NCBI RefSeq assembly: GCF_900411315.1
Contig: NZ_LS990887.1
Coordinates: 1,898,268-1,962,267, forward strand
Direction: 5' to 3'
Source: Corynebacterium senegalense
GTDB taxonomy: Bacteria > Actinomycetota > Actinomycetes > Mycobacteriales > Mycobacteriaceae
DNA: 64,000 nucleotides
Shown here: in pieces, positions 42,090-51,018 of the stretch
How positions within the stretch are numbered: position 1 is the first letter of the stretch
Layout of the letters: each line of letters starts with the position of its first letter
Notes under the pieces: generated by a model
Told to the model about the DNA's origin: nothing
The model's database searches: none
The model's input: the letters and a program-made list of their open reading frames with translations, nothing else
Program-made: the position numbers and the translations under genes

Positions 42090-42195
42090 ATGTTCCTACA
42101 GGTGTAGCACACGCAATACCGGGCGGGGCATTCTTTCGCTTGCCGACGCCCGTGGCAGCCGCGCCCGGGTCCCGCATCCAGTAATGTGTGCAACC

Positions 42196-42606
42196 ATGAC
42201 TGAACGCACTCTCATCCTGATCAAGCCGGACGGCGTCGCCAACGGCCACGTCGGCGAGATCATCGCCCGCATCGAGCGCAAGGGCCTCAAGCTCGTCGAG
42301 CTGGACCTGCGCACCGCCGATCGCGAGACCGCCGAGAAGCATTACGCCGAGCACAAGGACAAGCCGTTCTTCGGCGAGCTCGTCGACTTCATCACCTCCG
42401 CCCCGCTCGTCGCGGGCATCGTCGAGGGCGACTCCGCCATTGCCGCCTGGCGCCAGCTGGCCGGTGGCACCCACCCGGTGGAGAAGGCCACCCCGGGCAC
42501 GATCCGCGGCGACTTCGCCCTCACCGTCGGCGAGAACGTCGTCCACGGCTCTGACTCCCCGGAGTCCGCCGAGCGCGAGATCGCCATCTGGTTCCCGGGC
42601 AAGTAA
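42196..42606 (+). CDS. ndk: Nucleoside diphosphate kinase
   Basis: This 136-residue enzyme equilibrates nucleoside di- and triphosphates. It begins with [11 protein letters not shown]. The phosphohistidine segment is [21 protein letters not shown], residues ~112-132, where the His is the phospho-carrier, and it ends with EIAIWF. The ATG at 42196 follows TAATGT (42182-42187) by eight bases, so the transcript is probably leaderless. A strong terminator follows. Confidence 0.97.
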   Translation: MTERTLILIKPDGVANGHVGEIIARIERKGLKLVELDLRTADRETAEKHYAEHKDKPFFGELVDFITSAPLVAGIVEGDSAIAAWRQLAGGTHPVEKATPGTIRGDFALTVGENVVHGSDSPESAEREIAIWFPGK

Positions 42607-42628
42607 GCCCCGCCGGGAGATACTCCGA

Positions 42629-42656
42629 GGGCACCCCGCGCGGGGCGCCCTTTTTT
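42629..42656 (+). terminator. Intrinsic terminator after ndk
   Basis: GGGCACCCCGC pairs with GCGGGGCGCCC (one mismatch) and is followed by six T residues. Confidence 0.85.
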
Positions 42657-42687
42657 CGTCCCCGCGCCCGCACGCACCTGAGCCGGC

Positions 42688-42726
42688 GTGAAGCCGGGGT
42701 GAAGAGTAGGCGAAAACACCGTGAAC
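42688..42726 (+). promoter_or_regulatory. Pho-box-like direct repeats upstream of phoD
   Basis: GTGAAG (42688), GTGAAG (42699), GCGAAA (42710) and GTGAAC (42721) are spaced by exactly 11 bases. Direct GTGAA-type (GTTCAC on the other strand) repeats with 11-bp phasing are the hallmark of PhoP/PhoR response-regulator sites in actinobacteria. The array lies 50-90 bases before the phosphatase start. Confidence 0.6.
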
Positions 42727-42776
42727 CCTGCTTCCAGCGTTTGCGGGCGCCACCCTCCGGCGAGAGATTGATACGC

Positions 42777-44489
42777 ATGTCTTCGCCTTTCCCCTCCCGC
42801 TTCTCCCTGCCCCGCCGCCGCTTCCTGCTCGGCTCCGGCGTGGCAGCCGCCACCGCCGCGTCCGCGGCCCTCGCGCCCGCCGCCACCGCGGCCCCCTCCG
42901 GCTCCTCGCTCCCGGTCTCTGGCGCGCACCCCCTGCCCGGGGCGCCGGAGTCGACCTACTCGCACTTCATGCACGGCGTCGCCTCGGGCGACCCGACCCC
43001 GGAGTCCGTGATCCTTTGGACGCGCGTCACGGTCAGCCCGGACGCGGTGCCCGGCTCCGGCGTCGGCGAGGACGCGCAGGTGCAGTGGGAGGTGGCCACC
43101 GCCCCCGACTTCGGCCGGGTGGTGCGCTCCGGCACGGTGGCCGCCACCGCCGTGGCGGACCACACGGTCCACGTCGACCCCCACGGGCTCGAGCCGGCGA
43201 CGGTCTACTACTACCGCTTCCACTACAACGGGGCCACCTCGCCCGTCGGGCGCACCAAGACGGCCCCGGCCTACGATGCCGAGCTGCCCCAGCTCTCCTT
43301 CGCCGTGGCCTCGTGCGCGAACTGGGAGGCCGGCTACTTCGCCGCCTACCGCGACCTGGCCGAGCGGGGCGAGCGCGGCGATGTCGACGCCGTGGTCTTC
43401 CTCGGCGACTACATCTACGAGTACGAGACCGGGGGCTTCAGCGGCAAGAGCGGGGTGTCGCGCCCGCACTCGCCGCTCAATGAGACAATCACGCTGGCCG
43501 ACTACCGCACCCGCCACGGCCGCTACAAGCAGGATCTCAACCTGCAGCGCGCGCACGCCGCCGCGCCGTGGATCGTGGTGTGGGACGACCACGAGACGGC
43601 CAACGACGCCTGGAGCGGCGGCGCCGAGAACCACACCGAGGGTGCGGAGGGCCCGTACGCTGCGCGCCGCGACGCGGGGCAGCAGGCGTACTTCGAGTGG
43701 CTGCCGGTGCGCGCCACCCGCCCTTCCGAGGGCGGGCACATCTACCGCAGCCTGCAGTTCGGCACCCTGGCCAACCTCACCATGCTCGACCTGCGCACCT
43801 ACCGCGACCAGCAGACCACCCGCCTCAACGCCTACGAGGACGGTCGCACCATGCTCGGCGGCGAGCAGTTCGAGTGGCTGGCCCGCACGGTGCGCACCTC
43901 GACGACGAAGTGGAACGTGATGGGCAACTCGGTGATGGTGGCGCCGATGGTGCTGGGCCAGCTGCCGGAGACAAGCTCGGACGCGGTCCTGGCCAACCAG
44001 ATGCTCGGCCGCTTCTCCGGCCTGGTCACGGGCCTGCCGCTCAACCCGGACCAGTGGGACGGCTACGCCTCCGCCCGAGCGGAGCTTTTCGACGTCCTCG
44101 CGGCCGACGACTCCAACCTCCTCTTCCTCACCGGCGACATCCACAGCGAGTGGGCCAACGCTGTGGTCCACAACGGCGAGGAGATCGGCTGCGAGCTCGT
44201 GACGGCGTCGATTAGCGCGCCCAACGTCGACGACTGGGTCACGGAGGCCGTGCGGATTTACACGCCCGAGGACAACCCGGTCTCGCACCTGGCGGAAGGC
44301 GCGGTGCGCGGGCTGAACCCGTGGGTCAAGCACCTCGATTTCGACGCGCACGGCTACGCCGTCGCCCGCATCCGCCCCAACGAGGTGGGGATGGAGTACT
44401 ACCGCGTGGCCGATCTGGAGAACCCGGACTCGGCCGTTTCCCTGGCGGTGTCGAAGGTGTGGCGCGCGGGGGCCGGGTTCGTTTCCTGA
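42777..44489 (+). CDS. phoD: Tat-exported alkaline phosphatase D
   Basis: This 570-residue PhoD-type phosphodiesterase/phosphatase releases phosphate outside the cell. The Tat signal SLPRRRFLLGSGVAAATAA lies at residues ~10-28 with an AxA-type cleavage region near 40. The catalytic domain shows FMHGVASGDPTPESVILWTR, VFLGDYIYE, VWDDHETANDAW and LTGDIHSEW, which bind the Fe/Ca centre. The ATG at 42777 is chosen to place the twin-arginine motif correctly; upstream codons are not needed. Pho-box-like repeats upstream suggest induction under phosphate starvation. Confidence 0.93.
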   Translation: MSSPFPSRFSLPRRRFLLGSGVAAATAASAALAPAATAAPSGSSLPVSGAHPLPGAPESTYSHFMHGVASGDPTPESVILWTRVTVSPDAVPGSGVGEDAQVQWEVATAPDFGRVVRSGTVAATAVADHTVHVDPHGLEPATVYYYRFHYNGATSPVGRTKTAPAYDAELPQLSFAVASCANWEAGYFAAYRDLAERGERGDVDAVVFLGDYIYEYETGGFSGKSGVSRPHSPLNETITLADYRTRHGRYKQDLNLQRAHAAAPWIVVWDDHETANDAWSGGAENHTEGAEGPYAARRDAGQQAYFEWLPVRATRPSEGGHIYRSLQFGTLANLTMLDLRTYRDQQTTRLNAYEDGRTMLGGEQFEWLARTVRTSTTKWNVMGNSVMVAPMVLGQLPETSSDAVLANQMLGRFSGLVTGLPLNPDQWDGYASARAELFDVLAADDSNLLFLTGDIHSEWANAVVHNGEEIGCELVTASISAPNVDDWVTEAVRIYTPEDNPVSHLAEGAVRGLNPWVKHLDFDAHGYAVARIRPNEVGMEYYRVADLENPDSAVSLAVSKVWRAGAGFVS

Positions 44490-44542
44490 ACCCGCCGCAT
44501 GGACGCTCGTCCCAGTTCGTTTTATGTGCCCGGTAGATATAA

Positions 44543-44560
44543 CTTTGTGTGCATACAAAG
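44543..44560. promoter_or_regulatory. 18-bp palindrome, probable TetR self-operator
   Basis: CTTTGTGTGCATACAAAG is symmetric except at one base pair. It directly follows a TATAAC -10-like box (44537-44542) and precedes the TetR start by 11 bases, as expected for an autorepressor operator. Confidence 0.6.
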
Positions 44561-44571
44561 CGGGATCGGAG

Positions 44572-45168
44572 ATGAGCAACGTGGGTCAAGGCACCGAGCA
44601 GGCGCGGGCAGCAACCAAGCGCAAGGCCATTTTGGACGCCGCAAACAGGCTGATGCTGGCCGAGGGCCTGCGCCGCGTGACGCACCGGCAGGTGGCCGCG
44701 GCGGCCGGGGTGCCCGTCGGCTCGATCGGATATTATTACTCCAGCCGTGAAAAACTGATCGAGGTCTGCTTCGCGGAATTCCACGCCCGGCGCGTGGAGC
44801 TCGCCCACGAGCGCATCGAAGCGGCAGAGGCCGCCGGCGATGGCCCCCGCGACCCAGAGACCGTGGCCGAGGACATCCTCGACATCGCCACCGCCGGCCA
44901 GCGCGACGCCCTCGGCGGGCTCATCTTCGCCATCGTCGACGCCTCCCGCGAGCAGGACGCGGAGGGCAGGGAGCGCGTGACGGGGCAGTTCACCGAGTCC
45001 ATCGAGCTGATCGGCGAGCTCCTGGCGGTCTCCGGCTACGCAACCGTCCCGGCCCGCACCGTCGCCGAGGCGGTCCTGGGCTCCGCGATCATCGGCGCGC
45101 AGCTGGGGGAGGACCCCCGCGAGACCGCGCAGGCGGCTCTCCTGAGCATCCTGGACCCCGCCGCCTGA
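44572..45168 (+). CDS. TetR-family transcriptional regulator
   Basis: This 198-residue regulator has an N-terminal helix-turn-helix (residues ~14-60): KAILDAANRLMLAEGLRRVT, then VPVGSIGYYYSSREKLIEV. The C-terminal ligand domain is helical. The ATG at 44572 has a CGGAG close by; a GTG at 44581 with better spacing is an alternative. It stands alone on its strand between phoD and rne, and the palindrome immediately upstream suggests autoregulation. Other targets and the ligand are unknown. Confidence 0.87.
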   Translation: MSNVGQGTEQARAATKRKAILDAANRLMLAEGLRRVTHRQVAAAAGVPVGSIGYYYSSREKLIEVCFAEFHARRVELAHERIEAAEAAGDGPRDPETVAEDILDIATAGQRDALGGLIFAIVDASREQDAEGRERVTGQFTESIELIGELLAVSGYATVPARTVAEAVLGSAIIGAQLGEDPRETAQAALLSILDPAA

Positions 45169-45403
45169 CGGGCCCGCGGGGCGCTTGGCGGCGCCCTGTG
45201 CCACAATGGGAGCCAGGCTTTGCGGCCGGTGCAGCTCCGCTGCCGTGCTCGGCACGGCGGGCTGCGCCCGGCGCGACGCTGACAAGCTTTCATACACGTC
45301 CCCGCAGGGACGGGCACCGCGCGGCGGCGGCGGGAGGAGAAGAAAAGGTCCTCCGCCAGCGCCCGGTCCCGGCCCCGGCGGGCCATATAACAGGAGGGTG
45401 CTC
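45169..45403 (+). other. Long leader of the RNase E gene with hairpins
   Basis: The 235 bases before rne contain no convincing gene. They hold a tight hairpin GCCGTGC/GCACGGC (45242-45258) and a second stem GGCGGGAGGA/TCCTCCGCC (45329-45357) with an A/G-rich loop. Long structured rne leaders are autoregulatory targets in other bacteria. The promoter was not placed. Confidence 0.35.
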
Positions 45404-48400
45404 GTGGCACAGGGCGACGATTCCACCGCGGAAAACACACAAGAGAACACGAAGAAGACCTCGAAAAAGGTCACGAAAAAGGCCACGAACAAGACCAGGA
45501 AGCGGGCTGCCCGGGCGAAGGGCCCGGAGCCGAAGGGGAGCGACGGGCAGCCCGCCGCGTCCTTCGACCGCTCCGCGCTCGGCGAGAAGACGCGCGTGTT
45601 CCAGCTGGCTAAGCAGCTCGGCCGACCCTCGAAGGAGCTGGTCGTGGCCCTCAACGAGCTCGGCCTGGTCAAGGTCGCGCAGTCCACGCTGACTCGGGCA
45701 GAGGCGGAGCAGCTTCTCGACGCCCTCAGCAGCCCCACCCCCGCGTCCGCCGACTCCGCGCCCGCAGAGGCGGCAGACGCCGACGAGAAGATCCGCCACC
45801 GCGTGCGCAAGGACGTGGAGAACGAGATCAACCAGATCGAGGAGAAGGTCGACGCGGAGCTCGAGGCCGCCCGGGCGCATGGGGAGGAGCCGGAGGTAAA
45901 CGAGGACTCTCCGGAACCGGCGCAGTCCCCGGAGCCGGAGGACGGCCCCTTGACCAACATCGAGCCGGAGATCACCCCCGCCCCGGACGCTCCCGGGGCA
46001 GTCGCCTACACGCCGCTGTTCAAGCCCCCGACACGCGCCGAGCGCCGCCGGGCCCGCCGCGCGGCTGACAACGCGGACAGCGTTGACTCTCGCGACACTC
46101 ACACCGACGCCACGCACGGTGCGGCGGGCTCCGCCCCCGCCGACGCTGAGGCGGGCGCCGGGCACGCGGACGCGCCGGAGGTCGAGGTCATCGACGAGCC
46201 GAAGGCGATCAAGGGGTCCTCGCGGCTCGAGGCGCAGCGCCGCCGCCGCGACGAGCGCCGCGAGGAGGGACGCAAGCGCAGCCGCATTGTCTCCCAGGCG
46301 GAGTTCCTCGCGCGCCGCGAGTCCGTGGAGCGCACGATGGTGGTCCGCGAGCGCGAGCGCCACGACGGCCCGGGCCGCATCACCCAGGTCGGAGTGCTCG
46401 AGGACGGTCTGCTCGTCGAGCACTTCGTCACCTCCGACCAGAACGCCTCGATGATCGGCAACATCTACCTCGGGCGCGTGCAGAACGTGCTGCCGAGCAT
46501 GGAGGCCGCCTTCATCGACATCGGGCAGGGCCGCAATGGCGTGCTCTACGCCGGAGAGGTGGACTGGAAGGCCGCCGGGCTGGGCGGGCGTTCGCGCCGC
46601 ATCGAGCAGGCCCTGAAGTCGGGCGACCAGGTCGTGGTCCAGGTGACCAAGGACCCGATCGGCCACAAGGGCGCGCGCCTGACCACCCAGATCTCCCTGG
46701 CGGGCCGCTACCTCGTTTACGTTCCCGGCGGGCGCAGCGCGGGGATCTCCCGGAAGCTGCCCGCCCCGGAGCGCAAGCGCCTGAAGGAGATCCTGGCCAA
46801 GGTCGTTCCCGGCAAGGGCGGGGCGATCATCCGCACCGCCGCGGAGAACGTCCCGGAGGAGGCCATCGCCGCCGATGTGAACCGCCTGCACACCCAGTGG
46901 GAGTCCATCCAGGAAATCGCCGAGAAGGAAAAGAAGAGCAAGGGTGCCAAGCCGGTCACCCTCTACGAGGAGCCGAACCTGCTGATCAAGGTCGTGCGCG
47001 ACCTGTTCAACGACGACTTCTCCGCCCTCGTCGTCGACGGCAAGCGACCCTGGAACACGGTCAGTGCCTACGTCAACTCCGTCGCCCCCGACCTGGCCGA
47101 CCGCCTGGAGCGCTTCGACCGCGCCGCCCACGAGGGCCGCGACGCCTTCGAGGTCTACCGGGTGGACGAGCAGATCCAGAAGGCGCTCTCGCGCACCGTC
47201 TGGCTGCCGTCCGGCGGCACCCTGGTCATCGACCGCACAGAGGCCATGACCGTTATCGACGTCAACACCGGCAAGTTCACCGGCTCGGGCGGCTCCCTCG
47301 AGGAAACCGTGACGCGCAACAACCTGGAGGCGGCCGAGGAGATCGTCCGCCAGATGAGGCTGCGTGACCTCGGCGGCATGATCATCGTCGACTTCATCGA
47401 CATGATCCTCCCTGAGAACCAGGACCTCGTGCTGCGCCGCCTCAAGGAGGCGCTCGGCCGCGACCGCACGCGCCACCAGGTCTCCGAGGTCACCTCCCTC
47501 GGCCTGGTCCAGATGACCCGCAAGCGCCTGGGGACCGGTCTGCTGGAGACCTTCTCCACCCCCTGCGAGTGCTGCGGGGGCCGGGGGCTGGTGCTTTCCG
47601 ACGACCCCGTCGACGCCGACACCAGGGGAGAGGCAAGGGCAGAGGAGCGCCGCCACAAGCCCGAGCAGCGCCCCGCCGAGGCCCCGGCGCAGCCCGCGAA
47701 GAAGGAGAAGCGCCGCGACATCGCCCTCGACGAGGACGCCCTGCGCGAGCTGGCCGACTCCGTGGTTGGCGGAGAGTCGGAGCCCGAGACGGAGCGCAAT
47801 GCAGAGTCGAAGGCTGAGCCCGAGGCCGAAGATCCCCAGGCGCGCGAGTCTCAGCCTCGGGGCCGCCGCCGCGGTCGGCGCGGGGGGAGCCGGGGCCGGG
47901 GCCGCGAGGAAACCCCCGCGAAGGACACGAAACGGGAGGAAGCCCCCGCCCCCGCAGAGCAGAACAAGGGCGCGTCCTACGAGGAGGCGCTGCAGGAGTT
48001 CGAGTCCTCGCCGCGCAGGAAGCGGCGCACTCGGGGCAACTCCCGCTCCGACCACGCTCCGCGCCGCGAGGACTTCGAGGCTCCCGCCGCGCAGCAGCCT
48101 GCTGCGGAGAAACCCGCCGCGCAGGAGCCGAAGCAGGTGGAGGAGAAGCGCGAGGCCGCAGACAAGCCCGCCGCCCGGACGGGTGGCAAGGGCCGGCGGC
48201 GCGCCGTTCGCCGCTCCAACGCTTCCGTGCAGGCTGTCCCCGAGGCGAAGGCCGCTGAGCCGCGTGCCGAGGAGACAGCGGAGCGCGGGAAGGGTGCGAG
48301 GCAGCAGCGATCCGCTGAGTCGCCGAAGTCGCAGAAGCCCCAGCAGCCCCAGAAGGCCGCGGACCCCCGCGGAAGGGGCCGGAGGAGGGCGACGCGGCGG

Positions 48401-48412
48401 AGGACGTCGTAA
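45404..48412 (+). CDS. rne: Ribonuclease E/G with IF-2 N-terminal-like domain
   Basis: This 1002-residue endoribonuclease processes mRNA and rRNA. The Lys-rich N-terminus (1-40) is followed at ~62-107 by TRVFQLAKQLGRPSKELVVAL and so on, resembling the IF2_N domain of translation initiation factor IF-2. The S1 RNA-binding domain begins near 323. The catalytic region carries DVNTGKFTGSGGSLEETVTR near 619 and IIVDFIDM near 660, whose acidic residues bind Mg. The Zn-link lies near 720 (CECCGGRG). A ~250-residue Arg/Glu/Pro-rich disordered tail follows. The GTG at 45404 has AGGAGG six bases upstream. Confidence 0.95.
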   Translation: MAQGDDSTAENTQENTKKTSKKVTKKATNKTRKRAARAKGPEPKGSDGQPAASFDRSALGEKTRVFQLAKQLGRPSKELVVALNELGLVKVAQSTLTRAEAEQLLDALSSPTPASADSAPAEAADADEKIRHRVRKDVENEINQIEEKVDAELEAARAHGEEPEVNEDSPEPAQSPEPEDGPLTNIEPEITPAPDAPGAVAYTPLFKPPTRAERRRARRAADNADSVDSRDTHTDATHGAAGSAPADAEAGAGHADAPEVEVIDEPKAIKGSSRLEAQRRRRDERREEGRKRSRIVSQAEFLARRESVERTMVVRERERHDGPGRITQVGVLEDGLLVEHFVTSDQNASMIGNIYLGRVQNVLPSMEAAFIDIGQGRNGVLYAGEVDWKAAGLGGRSRRIEQALKSGDQVVVQVTKDPIGHKGARLTTQISLAGRYLVYVPGGRSAGISRKLPAPERKRLKEILAKVVPGKGGAIIRTAAENVPEEAIAADVNRLHTQWESIQEIAEKEKKSKGAKPVTLYEEPNLLIKVVRDLFNDDFSALVVDGKRPWNTVSAYVNSVAPDLADRLERFDRAAHEGRDAFEVYRVDEQIQKALSRTVWLPSGGTLVIDRTEAMTVIDVNTGKFTGSGGSLEETVTRNNLEAAEEIVRQMRLRDLGGMIIVDFIDMILPENQDLVLRRLKEALGRDRTRHQVSEVTSLGLVQMTRKRLGTGLLETFSTPCECCGGRGLVLSDDPVDADTRGEARAEERRHKPEQRPAEAPAQPAKKEKRRDIALDEDALRELADSVVGGESEPETERNAESKAEPEAEDPQARESQPRGRRRGRRGGSRGRGREETPAKDTKREEAPAPAEQNKGASYEEALQEFESSPRRKRRTRGNSRSDHAPRREDFEAPAAQQPAAEKPAAQEPKQVEEKREAADKPAARTGGKGRRRAVRRSNASVQAVPEAKAAEPRAEETAERGKGARQQRSAESPKSQKPQQPQKAADPRGRGRRRATRRRTS

Positions 48413-48451
48413 AGCGTGCGCTCCACTTATTTGCTGTTTCCCAAGGTGGCG

Positions 48452-48538
48452 TAGTACCCTTTGACAGTCGCTGTTTTGGGGCGTGCGCGCCTCGTTGCCC
48501 AAGCATGCGGGCACGGCGCCTGAACGAGGCCCCAAAAC
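48452..48538 (+). ncRNA. Structured leader of rplU (L21 leader-like)
   Basis: After a TAGTAC -10-like box (48452-48457) the leader forms nested stems. GTTTTGGGGC (48473-48482) pairs with GCCCCAAAAC (48529-48538). Inside it CTCGTT (48491-48496) pairs with AACGAG (48523-48528), and GCCC/GGGC form an inner hairpin. The structure ends 74 bases before the rplU ATG and may bind L21 for autoregulation. A TTGACA at 48461 is also present but has no matching -10 box. Confidence 0.55.
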
Positions 48539-48612
48539 GCCAATAACCACTGTTCCACACCGTTTCCGCAGCATGCCGGGAACGTACGAGATGAGATAAG
48601 GGGTAACCCTCT

Positions 48613-48918
48613 ATGTACGCGATCGTCAAGACCGGCGGCAAGCAGTACAAGGTTGCCGAAGGCGACCTGGTCAAGGTCGAGAAGATCGAGGGTGAAGCTG
48701 GCGCGAAGGTTGCGCTCACCCCGATCCTTCTCGTCGATGGCGCAGATGTCACCGCCGGCGCAGATGCACTGTCCAAGGTCAACGTTGAGGCCGAGATCGT
48801 CGAGCACGGCAAGGGCAAGAAGATCGACATCCTCAAGTACAAGAACAAGACCGGCTACAAGGTCCGCCAGGGCCACCGCCAGCCGCAGACCACCATCAAG
48901 ATCACCGGAATCAAGTAA
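48613..48918 (+). CDS. rplU: 50S ribosomal protein L21
   Basis: This 101-residue ribosomal protein begins [17 protein letters not shown] and ends [14 protein letters not shown], the family signature. It binds 23S rRNA with L20. AAGGGG lies upstream of the ATG, and rpmA follows after 21 bases in the usual rplU-rpmA-obg order. Confidence 0.98.
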   Translation: MYAIVKTGGKQYKVAEGDLVKVEKIEGEAGAKVALTPILLVDGADVTAGADALSKVNVEAEIVEHGKGKKIDILKYKNKTGYKVRQGHRQPQTTIKITGIK

Positions 48919-48939
48919 AGCCCTTAAGGAGATAAAGAC

Positions 48940-49263
48940 ATGGCACACAAGAAGGGTGCATCCAGCTCCTCGAACGGTCGTGACTCTGAGTCCAAGCGCC
49001 TCGGTGTGAAGCGCTTCGGTGGCCAGCAGGTCAAGGCCGGCGAGATCCTCGTCCGCCAGCGCGGCACCAAGTTCCACCCGGGCGACAACGTCGGTCGCGG
49101 CGGCGACGACACCCTGTTCGCCCTCGCAGCTGGCGCCGTCCAGTTCGGCATCAAGAAGAACCGTCGCATCGTCAACATCGTCCCCGCCGACGGTGAGGGC
49201 GTGGCCTCCGAGGTTCTCGAGGCGGCCGAGGCCGCAGGCGTTGTCGAGGAGGCAACGGCTTAA
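48940..49263 (+). CDS. rpmA: 50S ribosomal protein L27
   Basis: This protein starts [21 protein letters not shown], with the conserved GRDS and [17 protein letters not shown] segments. At 107 residues it is about 20 longer than typical L27, with an acidic Ala/Glu tail. Its N-terminus reaches the peptidyl transferase centre. AAGGAG lies upstream of the ATG, and a strong terminator follows. Confidence 0.97.
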   Translation: MAHKKGASSSSNGRDSESKRLGVKRFGGQQVKAGEILVRQRGTKFHPGDNVGRGGDDTLFALAAGAVQFGIKKNRRIVNIVPADGEGVASEVLEAAEAAGVVEEATA

Positions 49264-49279
49264 GGCACTGTCGCCGGTT

Positions 49280-49317
49280 GAGGGGCGCCGTGGACCGATG
49301 TGGTCTCGGCGCCCCTC
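49280..49317 (+). terminator. Terminator after rpmA
   Basis: GAGGGGCGCCG pairs with CGGCGCCCCTC around a 16-base loop and is followed by ATTTCT. obg therefore probably has its own promoter; TAGTGT near 49351 is a candidate -10 box. Confidence 0.7.
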
Positions 49318-49392
49318 ATTTCTCGATGCCCACCCGGTCTGCCGGCGGCGGTAGTGTGGGAAACCCGATCCGAACCCAGAAAGGCGAGCTCC

Positions 49393-50898
49393 ATGGCACA
49401 GTTCGTTGACCGCGCTCTGCTGCACCTGCAGGCAGGCGACGGCGGGCACGGCTGCGTGTCCGTCCACCGCGAAAAGTTCAAGCCCCTCGGGGGACCCGAC
49501 GGCGGCAACGGCGGGCACGGCGGCGACATCGTCTTCGAGGTTTCCCCGCAAGTGCACACCCTGCTGGACTTCCAGTTCCGCCCGCACCTGAAGGCGAAGC
49601 GCGGAAACAACGGCGAAGGCGACCACCGCAACGGCGCCCGCGGGGAGGACCTCGTGCTGGAGGTTCCCGTGGGCACGGTCGTGCGCTCCGCGGATGGCGA
49701 GATCCTCGCGGACCTAACGGTGCCGGGCACCAGGTTCATCGCTGCGGAGGGCGGCTACGGCGGCCTGGGCAACGCGGCGCTGGCGACGGCGAAGCGCAAG
49801 GCGCCCGGTTTCGCCCTGAAGGGCGAGCCCGGCGAGGCCCACGACCTCATCCTCGAGCTGAAGTCCATGGCCGACGTCGGCCTGGTGGGTTTCCCCTCCG
49901 CGGGCAAGTCCTCGCTGATTTCTGTGCTGTCCGCGGCCAAGCCAAAGATCGCCGACTACCCGTTCACCACCCTGCAGCCCAACCTGGGCGTGGTGAACGT
50001 GGACAACGACACCTTCACCATCGCCGACGTGCCGGGGCTCATCCCCGGGGCGAGCCAGGGCAAAGGCCTGGGCCTCGACTTCCTGCGCCACATCGAGCGC
50101 ACGGCCGTCCTCGCCCACGTGGTCGACGTGGCGACGATGGAGCCGGGCCGCGACCCAGTCTCGGATATCGAGGCGATGGAGGCCGAGCTCGCCGCCTACG
50201 CCGATGAGCTGGACCTGGATTCGGGCCTCGGCGACCTGCGGGAGCGCCCGCGCATCATCGTGCTGAACAAGATGGACGTCCCCGAGGCCCGCGAGCTGGC
50301 GGACTTCCTCGACGAGGACATCCGGGAGCGCTTCGGCTGGCCGGTGTACACGATCTCCACTGCGACCCGTGAGGGTCTCAACGAGCTGAAATGGGCGCTG
50401 TGGGAGATCGTGCGCCGCTCCCACAGGGCCCGCCCGCGCGCCGCCGCGGCGGCGACGCCCGAGGTGATCCGCCCGCGCGCGGTCGACGCCCCGCGTTCCG
50501 GCGGTGTCGAGGTCGCCCCGGACCCGGATTTCCCGGGTGGCTGGATCGTCACCGGGGAGAAGGCCGAGCGGTGGATCCGTCAGACGGACTTCGAAAACGA
50601 CGAGGCCGTGGGCTACCTCTCGGACCGCCTCAACAAGGCGGGCGTGGAGGACCAACTGCGCAAGCTGGGTGCCCACGAGGGCGACACGGTGACGATCGGC
50701 GAGATCTCCTTCGACTGGGAGCCGTCAATCGGCGGCGACCCGACCATGGCTGGGCGTGGACGCGACGCTCGCCTGGGCGGGACCGGCCGCGCGTCCGCGG
50801 CTGAGCGCAAGCGTGCCTCCCAGGCCCGTCGTGGGCTTATCGACGAGTTCGATTACGGCGAGGGCCAAGAAGCCGACCGCGAGCGTTGGCAGGGATAA
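49393..50898 (+). CDS. obg: GTPase Obg/CgtA
   Basis: This 501-residue GTPase acts in large-subunit ribosome maturation. The glycine-rich OBG domain (1-158) contains [17 protein letters not shown]. The G domain has Walker [12 protein letters not shown] near 168, [16 protein letters not shown] and NKMD. A C-terminal OCT domain begins near 370. The ATG at 49393 has GCGAGC upstream with a conventional leader. Confidence 0.97.
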   Translation: MAQFVDRALLHLQAGDGGHGCVSVHREKFKPLGGPDGGNGGHGGDIVFEVSPQVHTLLDFQFRPHLKAKRGNNGEGDHRNGARGEDLVLEVPVGTVVRSADGEILADLTVPGTRFIAAEGGYGGLGNAALATAKRKAPGFALKGEPGEAHDLILELKSMADVGLVGFPSAGKSSLISVLSAAKPKIADYPFTTLQPNLGVVNVDNDTFTIADVPGLIPGASQGKGLGLDFLRHIERTAVLAHVVDVATMEPGRDPVSDIEAMEAELAAYADELDLDSGLGDLRERPRIIVLNKMDVPEARELADFLDEDIRERFGWPVYTISTATREGLNELKWALWEIVRRSHRARPRAAAAATPEVIRPRAVDAPRSGGVEVAPDPDFPGGWIVTGEKAERWIRQTDFENDEAVGYLSDRLNKAGVEDQLRKLGAHEGDTVTIGEISFDWEPSIGGDPTMAGRGRDARLGGTGRASAAERKRASQARRGLIDEFDYGEGQEADRERWQG

Positions 50899-50929
50899 CT
50901 ACGTTAAACACTGGGGTACCCACGCTCTG

Positions 50930-50983
50930 GAAGACATCGGGTTCGTCTTCACCATCGGTAGCGGCCTGCGGTGAGCAGGCCGC
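50930..50983. terminator. Two hairpins between convergent obg and the membrane protein gene
   Basis: GAAGAC/GTCTTC (50930-50950) and GCGGCCTGC/GCAGGCCGC (50961-50983) could terminate transcription in both directions, though neither is followed by a T run. Confidence 0.45.
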
Positions 50984-51018
50984 ACGGTGACGGAGTGCAC
51001 GGACACGGACCAAACCCG

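Noticed and set aside
45290..48574. 1094-codon minus-strand frame
   Set aside because: It is antisense to rne and made of repetitive Leu/Arg/Gly sequence; no start signal was found.
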